64,000 nt of DNA from Jacaranda mimosifolia (Eukaryota > Streptophyta > Magnoliopsida > Lamiales > Bignoniaceae). Below are positions 33,996-45,185 of the stretch, one piece after another (the first letter of the stretch is position 1; each line of letters starts with the position of its first letter). Location of the stretch: the NCBI GenBank assembly GCA_018894105.1, contig CM032131.1, positions 2,630,501 to 2,694,500 of the forward strand. Reading direction: 5' to 3'. The notes beneath the pieces were generated by a model. That model was not told where the DNA came from, ran no database searches, and was given only the letters and a program-made list of their open reading frames with translations. Both the position numbers and the translations under genes were made by a program.

Positions 33996-34808
33996 TGATG
34001 AGGGTCCGAATCGTAATACAGGTGTTCTGATTCCGATCTATATTAGGTTTAACCTCCAAGGTGGAGATCTTCCGTTGATGATGCTTGAAAATTCTGCAAT
34101 CAAGGTAAACGTTAGACTAGCCGAGTGGCCCTCGGCTTAGGCCCTCCGACACTCAAGTCAGTATTTGTAATATTTAGCGATGGAGTAAGGCAGTTTCAGA
34201 GTGTGTTTTTTTGCATACCTTGTGAGGCAAGACAGAGGAGTTTTTATATTCTTCCCCTTGCAGGGAATCACCGGTAAGCCCTTGGCTTACCCTTGGGGTC
34301 TTCAACTTTTCAAAGGGGCAATTAGTCTATTCCTCTGTTTGAATTTTGCCAGCTAGATGTCCTTTCACGCTACAGGACAGGACGGTATACTGGGTGGCGC
34401 CTGCCATGTCAGACAATGAGGGGATGGCATGCGCCATTAATGCAGTGGCGTGGTGCCAGTCAACACATTTAATGCGGTGGCAGAATACTGTGTAGAATTC
34501 GACCTCCTATTAGACTGGTGGGGGTCGAATATGGTCGATACTATCCGAGGGCTCTGAGGCGCCCGCCTGGGCCTGGGGGAGACTGGTCGAACATAGTCGA
34601 CGCGTCCAATGGGCCCTGGGCCGTTGTCTGATTGCTGGGCCTTTTGGGGCCACTACCTGGTCGAACAGAGTCGACGTGGCTCATGGGCCCTGGTCGTTGT
34701 CTGAACGCTGGGCCTTTTGGGGCCACTACCTGGTCGAACAGGGTCGACATGGCTCATGGGCCCTGGGTCGTTGTCTGAACGTTGGGCCTTTTGGGTCACC
34801 CTATATCA
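33996..34808 (-). repeat. Element 2 LTR (3' side)
   Basis: 813 bp, TGATGAGGG...CTATATCA. TATAAAAA on the minus strand at 34241-34248. Three tandem units of 73-76 bp at 34586-34808 in the U3 part. Confidence 0.97.
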
Positions 34809-34830
34809 TGAGTCCCCCCACTTCGCAATG
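34809..34830 (-). other. Element 2 polypurine tract
   Basis: Minus strand GAAGTGGGGGGACTCA directly before the LTR start TGATATAG. Confidence 0.75.
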
Positions 34831-35180
34831 CGGATCAAGGGAATCGACGAGCGGCATTGGGAAGTAGCGAATACCAACGTATCTCGACCAGGGATTTTAG
34901 AAATCGACCAGGGTTTTGCGTGTCTGCTGAGCGGTTACATCGTGGTGCGCGTGGGGCGGCGTTATAGTTTCCCCCATTAATGCGGACGCTTGGATAACCG
35001 CGCCTCTTTCTTTACAAATACTGACTGGCATTCAGCCTGCTTTCACCTTTACCGCTTCAGATATTCCTTGCTGCGAGAATCACTAACCTTTGCGATTTCT
35101 TCTGAGGTTTTCTGGGTTTAGCTTTCCAATGTAGTAAGTACTCTTCCCCCTCTATTTCTTTCCACCTTTCTTTGAAGAAA

Positions 35181-37615
35181 ATGTTTGGGCTATTCAGTTC
35201 TGGTGGTACTTCCGGTGGGGGTAGTGAAGCCACTGTGTCTAAGGGCCATAGGGAGTTTTCTGACTCAAGCAGTTCAAGCTCCGGCGGCTCGAGCAGCGCA
35301 CGGGGAGGGGAAGCTTGGCCCAGCCGGGTACTTTCTTCTCGCGGGCGATTATTTACCCCAAACCACTATAGTGAGATAATCTCTACCATCACCCCCTTGG
35401 AACTGGCCCGCGTTCAAGAGCTTTACCACATTCCTCTCGAATTCCAGTTGCTAGCCCCTGGGCCTCCTGGTCGAATGCACCGTGCCCCTGCCGGTTGCAT
35501 AACTATTTTCGAGGATGCACTTAGGTGTGGTCTTAGGTTTCCCTTGAACGAGAGCATGATAGGTCTGCTTAGGGGTCTTCGAGTGTGCATCACGCAACTA
35601 CTGCCCAACTGTTTCTCGACGTTGTGTAGCTTTATAGTTCTAATGTGCTTGTACAACCAACCCCCGACCTTTGAAAATTTTTCGAACCTGTTTTAGCTTT
35701 GCGTGTCGCGTAAATTCGGTAGCACCGAGGAAACGGGCTTTTATTATCTGAGCGCTCGGCCTCGTTGGAGGTTCCTCGTGGCGCCTTTCTCGTCGTATGG
35801 TCAGGCGTGGAAGAAACGCTACTTCTTTGTACGGGTAAAGGGAGGGTTCGATATTCCTTGAGAGTGGGCGAGGGGTCCGGTCGAGGTACCAGGGAATCAT
35901 GCTCCAACCTGGTCGAGCACATTCGTGAGGGACCTGGTCGATTTTGGTCCCATCGAAGCCACTGTATTCCTCGAGGAGAGGCAATTGGTGTTGGCTGGGT
36001 TGTCGCCAGCCCCATTAAATTTTCCCGCTGATTATGAGATAAGACTAACTGCATGCGCCGTACCCTGTTGTTTGCTCATGAACATTCATGTAGTTGACAT
36101 TTTCTGTTGCTTATCCTGTGCAGACCGCGATGAAATCATGAACAGGTCTAGGGCTAGTGCGCTGGCTCGCGTTGAAAAGAATAAGCAGCGCCGACAAGGC
36201 GGCGCAATTCAAGAAGAGTTATCGGGGGCCGACGAGCCACGACGATTAACTGCTGCCCCCGCGCCCTCCAGAACACCTTCGCCGGCTCGACAAGAAGAGG
36301 TCGAGAGAACCACGGGTCGGGGAAAGAGACCCATGGGCGAGCCGACTGCTCCCCCCCCCGAAGAAGGCAGCTGCCGGGAAAGGGAAGTCGAAGGGCACGG
36401 GGCTGAACGTGCCGACAGGAAAAGAGCTCTTCATGGACCGAAGCCCCGAGGCCCTCTTTAATTTACGGAAATTCCCATCTCCTCGGTTTGGGCCGGATCC
36501 AGGTGTAGCTATGAGCGACTCATCTAGCATGGTATCCTCAGGGCCGGCTGGGTTTGATCCCTTAAAAGTGCTGATGGCTGCGCAGTTCATGGCTGACCAG
36601 AATAAATTCCTGGGTTTAACCCAGCCTGGGTTGCTGTGTAAGTTCACCTATCATGCAAACATGGTAAGATCTAGAAACCTGGATGTCTACTTGTTTAACT
36701 CTTCTTTTCCTTCGTTTAGCTGCCCTCTGACATAGTCTTGTGCTTCAGGTCGAGCAGCTAGGCTATCACATGTTTTGCCGTTCCGAGGTGGCGCTGGCCG
36801 ATCGGGAGCGATTGAAGGGGGGTGAGGACGCTGAGACCTTGAAGGTTCAGCTTGAGTCCTCCCAGATGCGGGTCGAGGAGCTTGAGAGGGCAAAAGCCCA
36901 GTATGCCAAAGATATGGAGGCGAAAGACCGTCAGGTGGTGCTGGTGGTAACGGAGCAGACCCGAATGGAGGCGAAGTTGAAAAAACTGGAGCTGGATATT
37001 CAAGTCGCCTACGAGTCTGGTCGTGCGGCCGGCCGAAGTGAGCTCCTAGTCGAAGCTACGGAGGAGTTTGCTCGGGTGATGCCCGAGGTGCGGAAGGAGG
37101 CCGTCCAACAATTTATGGTGAGCCCCGCCTTCCAAGACGCAAGTGTTGTGCTTGCTTTGGATGACATACGGGATGCGTTTAAGAGGGTCATCGCCCAATT
37201 GCAACATCTGGGTTACGGCATCAGCGATGAGGATCGCTCGAAGATAGGCCTTGGCTTTGATGAGCAACTGCGCCCGCTGGTCGAGGAAGATGTCAATGAG
37301 GCAGATATTGCTGAGGTCGAATCTGCTGATGTTGTCGACATGAGCCCCGAAGAGAGGCAGAAGGCAGAACTCGAGAAGAAGCTGAATACGGTGGGCCGAG
37401 AGTTCGAGTTTGCTGGCGACCTTGCCTATGAAATTTCTGAGAACAGGGCGGATGCTGCCGCATTCTTCCCAGCTGCTCCACGGCTGTTTATGCCCTCTGC
37501 TGCCAGTTTCTCCTACGCGGTTACCGCGGCTGTTCCCGTTGTAGAGGCACCACCTGAACCTCTGTCTGTTTTGGCTCCAGCGCTTGCTGCTGAAGGTTCT
37601 GGCAATTCTGGCTAG
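35181..37615 (+). pseudogene. Element 2 antisense ORF: gypsy-type transposon domain plus coiled coil, three exons
   Basis: The ATG at 35181 starts a Gly/Ser-rich leader (FGLFSSGGTSGGGSEA), then a domain at about 35385-35700 (ITPLELARVQELYHIPLEF, CGLRFPLNESMIGLLRGLRVCITQLLPN). It matches the plant domain named putative gypsy type transposon, found in TAT-lineage antisense ORFs. An intron probably ends at CTGTGCAG (36123); its donor is unclear. Exon 2 is basic and Pro-rich, with a frameshift at a run of nine C (36351-36359). A second intron fits GTAAGA at 36664 to TTCAG at 36748. Exon 3 (36749-37615) is fully open for 288 codons, with a long coiled coil (LKVQLESSQMRVEELERAKA) and an acidic, Ala/Pro-rich tail. 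Stops at 35694 (TAG) and 35859 (TGA) break exon 1. The function is not established; structural or regulatory roles are guesses. Confidence 0.8.
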
Positions 37616-38072
37616 GCCTTTGCCTTGTATTTTTGACTTTTCATTATGTATATATATCTTACTAAGGCTTTATGAAATGATATTTCTTTGCCCATTCTCT
37701 GCTGGTGGTTCGCTCTATATTGTCGTTTGTCTACTGCTTTGTCGAGTAGAATTAATTGCGTTTAGTATTTGTGCTTGCCTCCTTCATCGAATGGATGGTT
37801 ATTTTGTCTTCGTTGGTTTAAAATTTTGTATGGCCAACTTGTGTAAGTCGATGGGATGCAAGTAGTGCTTACTGTGGAACACTTCTTACATTTGTAATAT
37901 AAAATGGTTTCGCTACCTGTTTGTAGCTAACGTGCATTTGCGATCGGGGCTCGACTTCCAGCTTTAAGGGTCTTTTCACCATGTAAAGCATTGGTCTCCT
38001 AAATTTGGCGGCATGGCCGAGCCGATAAATATGCATTGAAGGTGTCTACTTTGTTGTATTGAAAACTTTTGG

Positions 38073-38265
38073 CGACTGCGGGGTCGCTTAAGGTGGTCTC
38101 GGCCGGTGGCCTCGACTTAGATGTTAAATCCTTTCGTCGACTTCGGGGTCGACTAAGGTGGTCTCGGCCGGTGGCCTCGACTTAGGTGCCAGATCCTTTC
38201 GTCGACTTCGGGGTCGACTAAGGTGGTCTCCGCTGGTGGCCTCGACTTAGATGCCAAGTCTTTTC
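38073..38265. repeat. 65-bp tandem repeat, three copies, element 2
   Basis: Units start at 38073, 38138 and 38203. Each contains CGACTTCGGGGTCGACTAAG, GTGGTCTC and GGTGGCCTCGACTTAG. It lies between the antisense ORF end and the pol end, where element 1 has an unrelated-length 87-bp repeat. The TCGA/GTCGAC words are self-complementary. Confidence 0.85.
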
Positions 38266-38328
38266 AAGTTTTCAATCGTGATGTGCCTTATTTTTTATAA
38301 CCAATACAACAGATGTCAATTAAACAGT

Positions 38329-41300
38329 TTACACAAAGAATTTTTTCAAGTTTACCGCATTCTATGGTCGAGGTAGCTCGTGACCTGTAGTGTCCGCTAA
38401 TCGGTAGGCGTTGTTCTTGCATAGTTTGATGACTGCATAAGGTCCCTCCCACTTGGGGTCAAGCTTCCCGACTGGTTTTGAAATCTCCACTTTCTTCAGG
38501 ACTAGATCGCCCACTTTAAAATTTCTCGGACGGACTGACTTATTGTAGTGGTCTGCCATTTTTGAGCGGTACCTCTGCATCTTGTTGTAGGCTATTTGGC
38601 ACTTTTCGTCTACGGTAATTAAATCCAGCATCCTCTCCGATGTATTCGCTATTGGATTGTAATGAATCACTCTAGCTGTGTGCTGAATCAATTCGGATGG
38701 TATTACTGCTTCAGAGCCATAAACTAGACTGTAGGGGCTGTGGCCTGTGGCCGTTCGGGGGGTCGTTCGATAGGCCCAAAGGATGCCTGGGAGATCGTCT
38801 GCCCAACTGGCTCCTGTCCCTGCTATGCGGCTCTTAATGTGGTCTAGGACTGTTCTGTTAGTGACCTCGGTCTAGCCATTGGCTTGTGGATTTCCTACTG
38901 AAGTGAAGTGCTGCGTGATGCCTAAAGTTTCGCACCATCTTCTGGTGTTTTTGCTCTGGAATTGAGTGCCGTTATCGAAAATGAGGATCTTAGGTAGCCC
39001 GAACCGACACACGATGTTCTTCCATAGAAAACTCTTGATAGCCGCATCGGTGATCTTAGGGACTGCTTCTGCTTCCACCCATTTCGTAAAATATTCGACA
39101 GCCACTATGATAAACTTCCGCTGGCCAGAGGTTTTGGGGAGCGACCCTAATATATCGATGCCCCACTGGTCGAACGGCCATGTAATACTAACATTGGTCA
39201 TTGGTGCGGCTGGTTGATGCTGAATGTTCGCATGTACCTAGCAGGATGGGCATTTCTTAGCGAAATCCACAGAATCGTTGAGCAGAGTGGGCCAGAAATA
39301 TCCGTAGCGGGTAATCTTGTGAGCCAGAGACCTTCCACCCGAGTGGTTGCCACAGATACCCGCATGCACCTCCTACAATACTTCGTTCGCCTGGCCGGGA
39401 TCTAAGCACCTGAGTGGCGGCCCGGCGATCGACCTCCTGTACAGCTGCCCATGCTCGTCCAGTGCATATTTAGGTGCCAAGCCTTTCAACTTTCGAGCCT
39501 GCTTAATGTCATCTGGTAAGGAGCCTCTACTCATATAGAGTTTGATTGGATGTTGCCAGGATGGGGTTGACTCGTCGAGGCATCTGACCTGGATCCGGTT
39601 GGGAGACTGTACGCAGGGTTTATCGGCCACAAGAAATGTTATAGTTCTTTCTCGCGTGCCTTTCGCCAAACTGGCTAGCTTAGAGAGTGCGTCTGCTCGC
39701 TTATTCTCTGACCGGGGGATCTGGCTTAGCGAGAAGTAGCTAAACATCTGTTTCAAGTGTTGTACCTTGGCCAAGTACTGCGCCATCTTGTGCTCTTTTG
39801 CTTCAAAGTTCCCTTCGAATTACTCCGCCACGAGCTGAGAGTCTGTGAAAGCCGCTAACCTACCAACCCCCCGGTCGGCAGCCATGCGCATTCCTGCAAC
39901 GAGGGCTTCGTACTCAGCTTTATTGTTCGTAACCAGGAAATCAAGTTTCACTGCGAAGTCATAACCCTCTGCTAACGGGGATCGAAGAGAAACTCCTATC
40001 CCTCCCCCCGACGACGTCGCAGACCCATCGACATGCAGAGTCCACAAGTATGTGCTGTCGACGTCCGGACACGGTAGGTTGATCCTTTCGAGGATGAAAT
40101 CTGTGAGGACCTATGCCTTGATGGCCGCTCGCGGTTGAAATTGGATGTCGAATTCTCCGAGCTCGATGGCCCATTTAGTGAGTTGACCTGAAGTGTCCGA
40201 CTTTGACAATACTTGTTTCAGCGGCTGATTCGTTAACACCAAGATTGTGTGTGATTGGAAGTAAGGTCGCAGCTTCCTTGCTGATGAGACGAGGGCTAGA
40301 ACGAATTTTTCAATCTCCAAATAGTTATATTCTGGCCCCTGGAGAGCTTTGCTGCAATAGTAGACGGGGCAAGGGTTTCCATCTCTTATTGCGGTCAACA
40401 CCGAACTAACGGAGGCTGAAGAGACAGCCAGATATATTTGTAAGACTTCCCCGAGCTCAGGTTTGGCGAGCAGAGGTGGTGAAGAGAGATATTACTTGAG
40501 GTCGATGAGGGCTTTATCGCATTGTTCATCCCATCTAAACCCTAACTTCTTTGTGTTTCTTAGGCTTTTGAAGAAAGGTAAGCTCTTGTCTGCCAGCCTG
40601 GCTACAAATCTGCCCAAAGCAATCATTCTGCCAATAAGGCGTTGAACTTCCCGCATTGTGCGCGGCGGGGCTATGTCGAGAACTGCTTGAATTTTCTGAG
40701 GGTTGGCCTCAATGCCTCTCTGGCTGACCATGAAACTGAGGAATTTATCGCCTCGCACGCCAAACGTGCATTTTTCGGGGTTTAGTTTCATACCAAAGGC
40801 TCTTAGAATAGAGAATGTGTGATTCAGGTTAGCCAAGTGATTTTCTGCTCTGTCTGTTTTTACAATCATGTCGTCCACATAAACCTCCATTGAGTTCCCA
40901 ATCTCATTTTTAAACATGAAGTTAACAAGTCTTTGATAGGTTGCTCCGGTATTTTTAAGTCCGAACGGCATGACCAAAAAGCAATATACCCCATTGGGAA
41001 CAACAAAAGAGGTTTTTTCCCTATCCTCAGGTGCCATAAATATTTGGTAATATCCTTGAAATGCGTCCATCATGCTAAGTAATTCACATCCAGCGGTGGA
41101 GTCGACAAGTAAATCAATACGAGGCAAGGGATAAGGATCTTTAAGGCAAGCTTTATTCAAGTCTGTGAAATCATTACACATCCTCCACTTTCCCTCACTC
41201 TTGGGGACTAAGACAACATTACATAGCCAAGCAGGATACTGAATTTCAACAACATAACCAGCTTTTAGGAGCTTGCTTACCTCTTCTTGGATAACCTATG

Positions 41301-42434
41301 TCCGCTCGGCGTTAAAAACTCTCTTCTTCTGGCGGACTGGCTTATGGGCAGGGTCCATATTGAGCCTATGGACAATGATGTCCGAGTCGATGCCCTGCAG
41401 GTCAGCTGCTTTCCAAGCGAAGACATCAATGTTCCTCCGGAGGAAGTCGACCATGAGGCACTCTAGTCGATCTCCTAAATTAGCGCCGATCTTGGTTGTC
41501 TTGTCGGGATTCTCGGGCTCTAGCTCAATTGTCTTGAAGTCTCCCATCAGCTCGACCCTGGTATCTTCGATCTTTCTCTTCTTCGATGAAGTTCCTTCCT
41601 CGGGTTTCGCTACAGGGGCGTCCCCCGAGGGCCTCAACTGTGGCCTCCTTCTCTGCTCACTGGAGTCCACGGAGATTGTGTAACAGCGCCAAGCATCCTT
41701 AACATTACATAAAATCTGACCAACTCCTCCAGGGGTCGGGAACTTTATCTTCATGTGATATGTGGACGCGATGGCTCTGAAGTCGTTTAAGGCCGGTCTT
41801 CCCAAAATAACATTGTAAGCGAACGGGGCGTCGACCACTAAATAGCTAATCATCAAGGTTCGGCTGCGATGGCCCTGCCTAAAAGTCGTGGAGAGGAGAT
41901 GGACCCTAACGGCATTATCTCCGATCCCCTAAATCCAACTAGGGGTGTTCTGACTGGATCAAAGTTCAGCTTGCCCAAGTCCATCCTCTTTAGTGTCGAC
42001 GAGAATATGATATTGGCTGAGCTACCGTTGTCGACCAGGACCTTTCTAACTTCGAAGTTGGTGATCTCGAGAGCGACCACCATAGGGTAGTCGATCTTCC
42101 GGTCTATTCCTTGGTTTTTGAGGTAGCTGAGGTCTGCGTCTGAAAAGGATATTGGCTCTGTGCTGTTTGTAAGCTGAAAAATCGTCTCGACCTTAGATGG
42201 CTTGGTTGAGTCGAGCTGCCGTTGAGTTTGCTTCCTTGCGTTTCGGGAGTCTCCTCCCGTGGGCCCCCCAGCGATCATGTCGATGACCCCTCTGATGGGC
42301 GGGTGGGCTTCATGGGCGGGCTTCTTCCCTTTGTCATCTCTTCGCGGGCTGGCCGACCTTTCTCTACGGGGAGTCCGGTCGACGGCGCCCTCCTCTCGTC
42401 GATTCCTGTCCTCGAAAAATTTCTTTAGGTGGCC
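38329..42434 (-). pseudogene. Element 2 pol (protease, RT, two RNase H, integrase), with many premature stops
   Basis: Protease: VRKVLVDNGSSANII near 42030-42075, and APFAYNVILGRPALNDF near 41780-41830 after a frameshift at about 41880-41895. RT 40492-41181: DFTDLNKACLKDPYPLPRID, FQGYYQIFMAPEDREKTSF, MPFGLKNTGATYQ, VYVDDMIVK. RNase H 40111-40401: PVYYCSKALQGPEYNYLEIEK. Second RNase H 39820-40047: LHVDGSATSSGGGIGV, NNKAEYEAL, TDSQLV. Integrase 38872-39201: WGIDILGSLPKTSGQRKF, VEYFTKWVEAEA, FDNGTQFQ, GITQHFTSVGNPQANG. Integrase C terminus 38362-38691: NFKVGDLVLKKV, KLDPKWEGPY. The natural end is the TAA at 38329. Stops interrupt at 41296, 40492, 40111, 39820, 39373, 39238, 38872 and 38362. Without them it would be one gag-pol frame. 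Confidence 0.92.
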
Positions 42435-43872
42435 CTATCTGATCAACCTCTCAATTTCGTCCTTCAAGTTGAAGCAGTCTTCGGTGTCATGCCCCTTTTG
42501 TCTGTGCAAGTGGCAGAATTTCCCTGACTTCCTCATGGCCTCTGTCTCTGTAATTTTGCGGGGCTTTTTCAGCAGGTTGTCATGTTGAATGGCAAAGAGC
42601 ACTTCTTTCCTCGCCATGGAGAGCGGGGTATAGTCGTGAAAGCGTCTAATCGGGGACCGACGTCCTTCCCTGTTCTGCTTGTCGTCCTTCTCTTTGCCCT
42701 TCTTCTTGTCAGCTTCGATGCTGCCGTATTTCATCTTGTTCATCTCTTCTTGGGTCATGTACCTTTCCGCGAGGTCAAGGAGTTTTTCCATCGTGCGGGG
42801 TTGAGCGCGCACCAACGCATTAGCGCACTCTTTGTGCCTCAATCCCAAAAACAGCACATCAATCAAGAACTCAATCCTCGGACTGTCAATTTTCAACACC
42901 TCTGTGTTGAATCTGGTGAAAAAATCTCTCAAAGACTCCCCCTTAGCTTGCTTCACCGTATGCAAGTGGGTGTGTGGCAGCTTCGCCTTCCTTCTGCTAG
43001 CAAACTGGTGCAGAAATTTGTCACAAAGCTGGTCATACGAAAAGATGGACGCCGGCTCTAACTTCACGAACTAATCCAAGGCCACCCCCTGAAGTATGGT
43101 TACCTGCATTTTCGCATGAATATACTCGTTGTGTCCATGCAGCTACATCATGTGTTCAAACTGCAGCAAATGTTCACTCGGGTCTGTGGACCTGTCGTAC
43201 CGTGGGAGACCAGTGGGGATCTTGGCATCCACCGCGATGCTTTCATCAATGATTTCTTGTGTGAAGGGTGAGTCCCGTTCCCTTCTAAATCTTGAGGGCA
43301 CCTCCGGCTGAAGGGGCCTGTCCACGTTTCCCCTCGACAGCTCCTCCAGGCGTTTATTTAGTTGTTGCACCTGGTGGGATACCTCCTCCCACTCCTGCTA
43401 ATCCTGCTTTCTTCTACCTCGGGAACATTCAGTCCTATCGCGCTGCGGGGCTCGAAGGGGCCGAACGTCATGGTCCACAGAGTCCGCTACCTCTTCCCTC
43501 GGCGGGGGGCGGGGTGCCTCCCGGTGAAGACGACTTTGGCTTGGTTCTTGCCTAGCTGATGCCTGGGGGACCCCGGACGCCGTGAGTATTCTACAGGCGG
43601 TGCTGGCTCATGCCCCGCCGGAGGGGGTATGGCGCTGGCTGCCGGTTCTGGTGGCGCGGCTTGCCGGTTTAAGGCGGCTGAAAGCTGGGCTGATATCTGT
43701 GCGGAGATCTGCTCACTGATGAGCTGTATCAACTGGGGCATAGTGAGGGTGACTATGGGCTCAGGCTGTATACTAGGACCCGGAGTAGTCCTTTCTTCGT
43801 TCTGGCGGGGTGGGGGGAGCTGGATCTTCTATTCTCTTCCCTCCCGGAAGGGGCTCGCCTAGTGTTCACCAT
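42435..43872 (-). pseudogene. Element 2 gag
   Basis: The ATG at 43870-43872 (VNTRRAPSGREEN) lies about 24 nt after the primer-binding site. A frameshift near 43825 leads to LTMPQLIQLISEQISAQ. Another shift near 43490 is followed by VQQLNKRLEELSRGNVDRP. The capsid-like domain at about 42640-43067 has FSYDQLCDKFLHQFASRR, ESLRDFFTRFNTEVLKI and FLGLRHKECANAL. The zinc knuckle variant CHLHRQKGHDTEDC lies near 42460-42510. Stops are at 43143, 43071 and 42435. The 42435 TAG separates gag from protease and probably replaces a Gln codon, so gag and pol were likely one frame. Confidence 0.88.
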
Positions 43873-43895
43873 TCTCGATAGAGGATTCCGTGTTT

Positions 43896-43910
43896 CCACA
43901 GATGGCGCCA
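43896..43910 (-). other. Element 2 primer-binding site
   Basis: TGGCGCCATCTGTGG on the minus strand, two bases inside the 5' LTR. It is nearly the same as in element 1. Confidence 0.75.
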
Positions 43911-44157
43911 AATGATGAGGGTCCGAATCGTAATACAGGTGTTCTGATTCCGATCTATATTAGGTTTAACCTCCAAGGTGGAGATCTTCCGTTGATGATG
44001 CTTGAAAATCTTGCAATCAAGGTAAACGTTAGGCTAGCCGAGTGGCCCTCGGCTTAGGCCCTCCGACGCTCAAGTTAGTATTTGTAATATTTAGCGATGG
44101 AGTAAGGCAGTTTCAGAGTGTGTTTTTTTGCATACCTTGTGAGGCAAGACAGAGGAG

Positions 44158-44165
44158 TTTTTATA
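44158..44165 (-). promoter_or_regulatory. TATA box of element 2 5' LTR
   Basis: TATAAAAA on the minus strand in the 5' LTR. The same box is at 34241-34248 in the other LTR. Confidence 0.6.
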
Positions 44166-44502
44166 TTCTTCCCCTTGCAGGGAATGACCGGTAAGCCCTT
44201 GGCTTACCCTTGGGGTCTTCAACTTCTCAAAGGGGCAATTAGTCTATTCCCCTGTTTAAATTTTGCCAGCTAGATGTCCTTTCACGCTACAGGACGGGAC
44301 GGTATACTAGGTGGCGCCTGCCATGTCAGACAGTGAGGGGATGGCATGCTCCATTAATGCGATGGCATGGTGCCAGTTAACACATTTAATGCGGTGGCAG
44401 AATACTGTGTAGAATTCGACCTCCTATTAGACTGGCGGGGGTCGAATATGGTCGATACTATCCGAGGGCTCTGAGGCGCCCGCCTGGACCTGGGGGAGAC
44501 TG

Positions 44503-44726
44503 GTCGAACATAGTCGACGCGTCCAATGGGCCCTGGGCCGTTGTCTGATCGCTGGGCCTTTTGGGGCCACTACCTGGTCGAACAGAGTCGACGTGGCTCA
44601 TGGGCCCTGGGCCGTTGTCTGAACGCTGGGCCTTTTGGGACCACTACCTGGTCGAACAGGGTCGACATGGCTCATGGGCCCTGGACCGTTGTCTGAACGT
44701 TGGGCCTTTTGGGCCACCCTATATCA
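44503..44726 (-). repeat. Three tandem 74-76-bp units in the U3 of element 2
   Basis: Units start at 44503, 44577 and 44651, each GTCGAACA.AG.GTCGAC...ATGGGCCCTGG...CGTTGTCTGA...GGGCCTTTTGGG. In element orientation they are the first part of U3, upstream of the TATA box, where enhancer repeats are usual. Element 1 LTRs lack them. Confidence 0.85.
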
Positions 44727-44731
44727 CTAAC

Positions 44732-45185
44732 ATAATAATTTTTTTTATAAATATTAAATATTTTTATAAAATAATCAATAATATAATTTCAATAATTTTA
44801 AATACATAATCAAATTAAAATAATTCTTAAAAGATACAAACTTATTGTTTCGTAAATGAGTATTAATCATTTTAACTGCTCATACTAAACATATATATTT
44901 AAATACTAATAAATTTGATAAATATTAAAATAAATTAATAATATAATTTTAATAATTTTATATACACAATCAATTTTAAACTTATTTAAATAATTTTTTT
45001 AATGTCTTTTTCTCATAATCTTTCCCACACACATCATCCCCCAGTCCCCACCTTGTCGCCGGCTGTGGCAGGCTGCCAACTACTATAGCTGCCTTGGAAG
45101 GCAGACCCACATGATGGTAGCCATGGCATTCCAACCATGGGACCAGCCATGCTTGGCTGCCAAAATGACCACATCCGGCCAGCGA
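44732..45185. other. Body of Mutator-like element B with GC-rich island
   Basis: 44732-45035 is AT-rich and resembles 28780-28943 (ATAATTTCAATAATTTTAAAT and AAATATTAAATA runs). 45040-45185 is GC-rich (CTTGTCGCCGGCTGTGGC, GGTAGCCATGGCATTCC). No protein was recognised. Confidence 0.45.

Larger units (their letters stand above)
33996..44726 (-). mobile_element. Element 2: young Ty3/gypsy TAT-type LTR retrotransposon
   Basis: Same family and layout as element 1. LTRs at 33996-34808 and 43913-44726 differ at about 26 positions by eye (about 97 percent identical). The target duplication is CTAAC (33991-33995, 44727-44731). On the minus strand: primer-binding site, gag, protease, RT with YVDD, RNase H, a second RNase H, integrase, a 65-bp tandem block and a polypurine tract. 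On the plus strand: a long antisense ORF with introns. Despite its youth the gag-pol frame has about a dozen premature stops and at least three frameshifts, so this copy cannot make its own proteins. Confidence 0.95.
43913..44726 (-). repeat. Element 2 LTR (5' side)
   Basis: 814 bp and nearly identical to 33996-34808. TATAAAAA on the minus strand at 44158-44165 would start transcription near 44130, giving about 600 bp of U3 and about 220 bp of R-U5. CTAAC follows at 44727. Confidence 0.97.

Noticed and set aside
34541..34980. Several open frames over the left LTR of element 2 (also 44561-44809)
   Set aside because: They read through the GC-rich tandem U3 repeats and repeat the same words three times; no protein family fits.
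42582..43061. Plus-strand frame of 159 codons in element 2
   Set aside because: It is the antisense shadow of gag; the minus strand has the zinc knuckle and capsid motifs.
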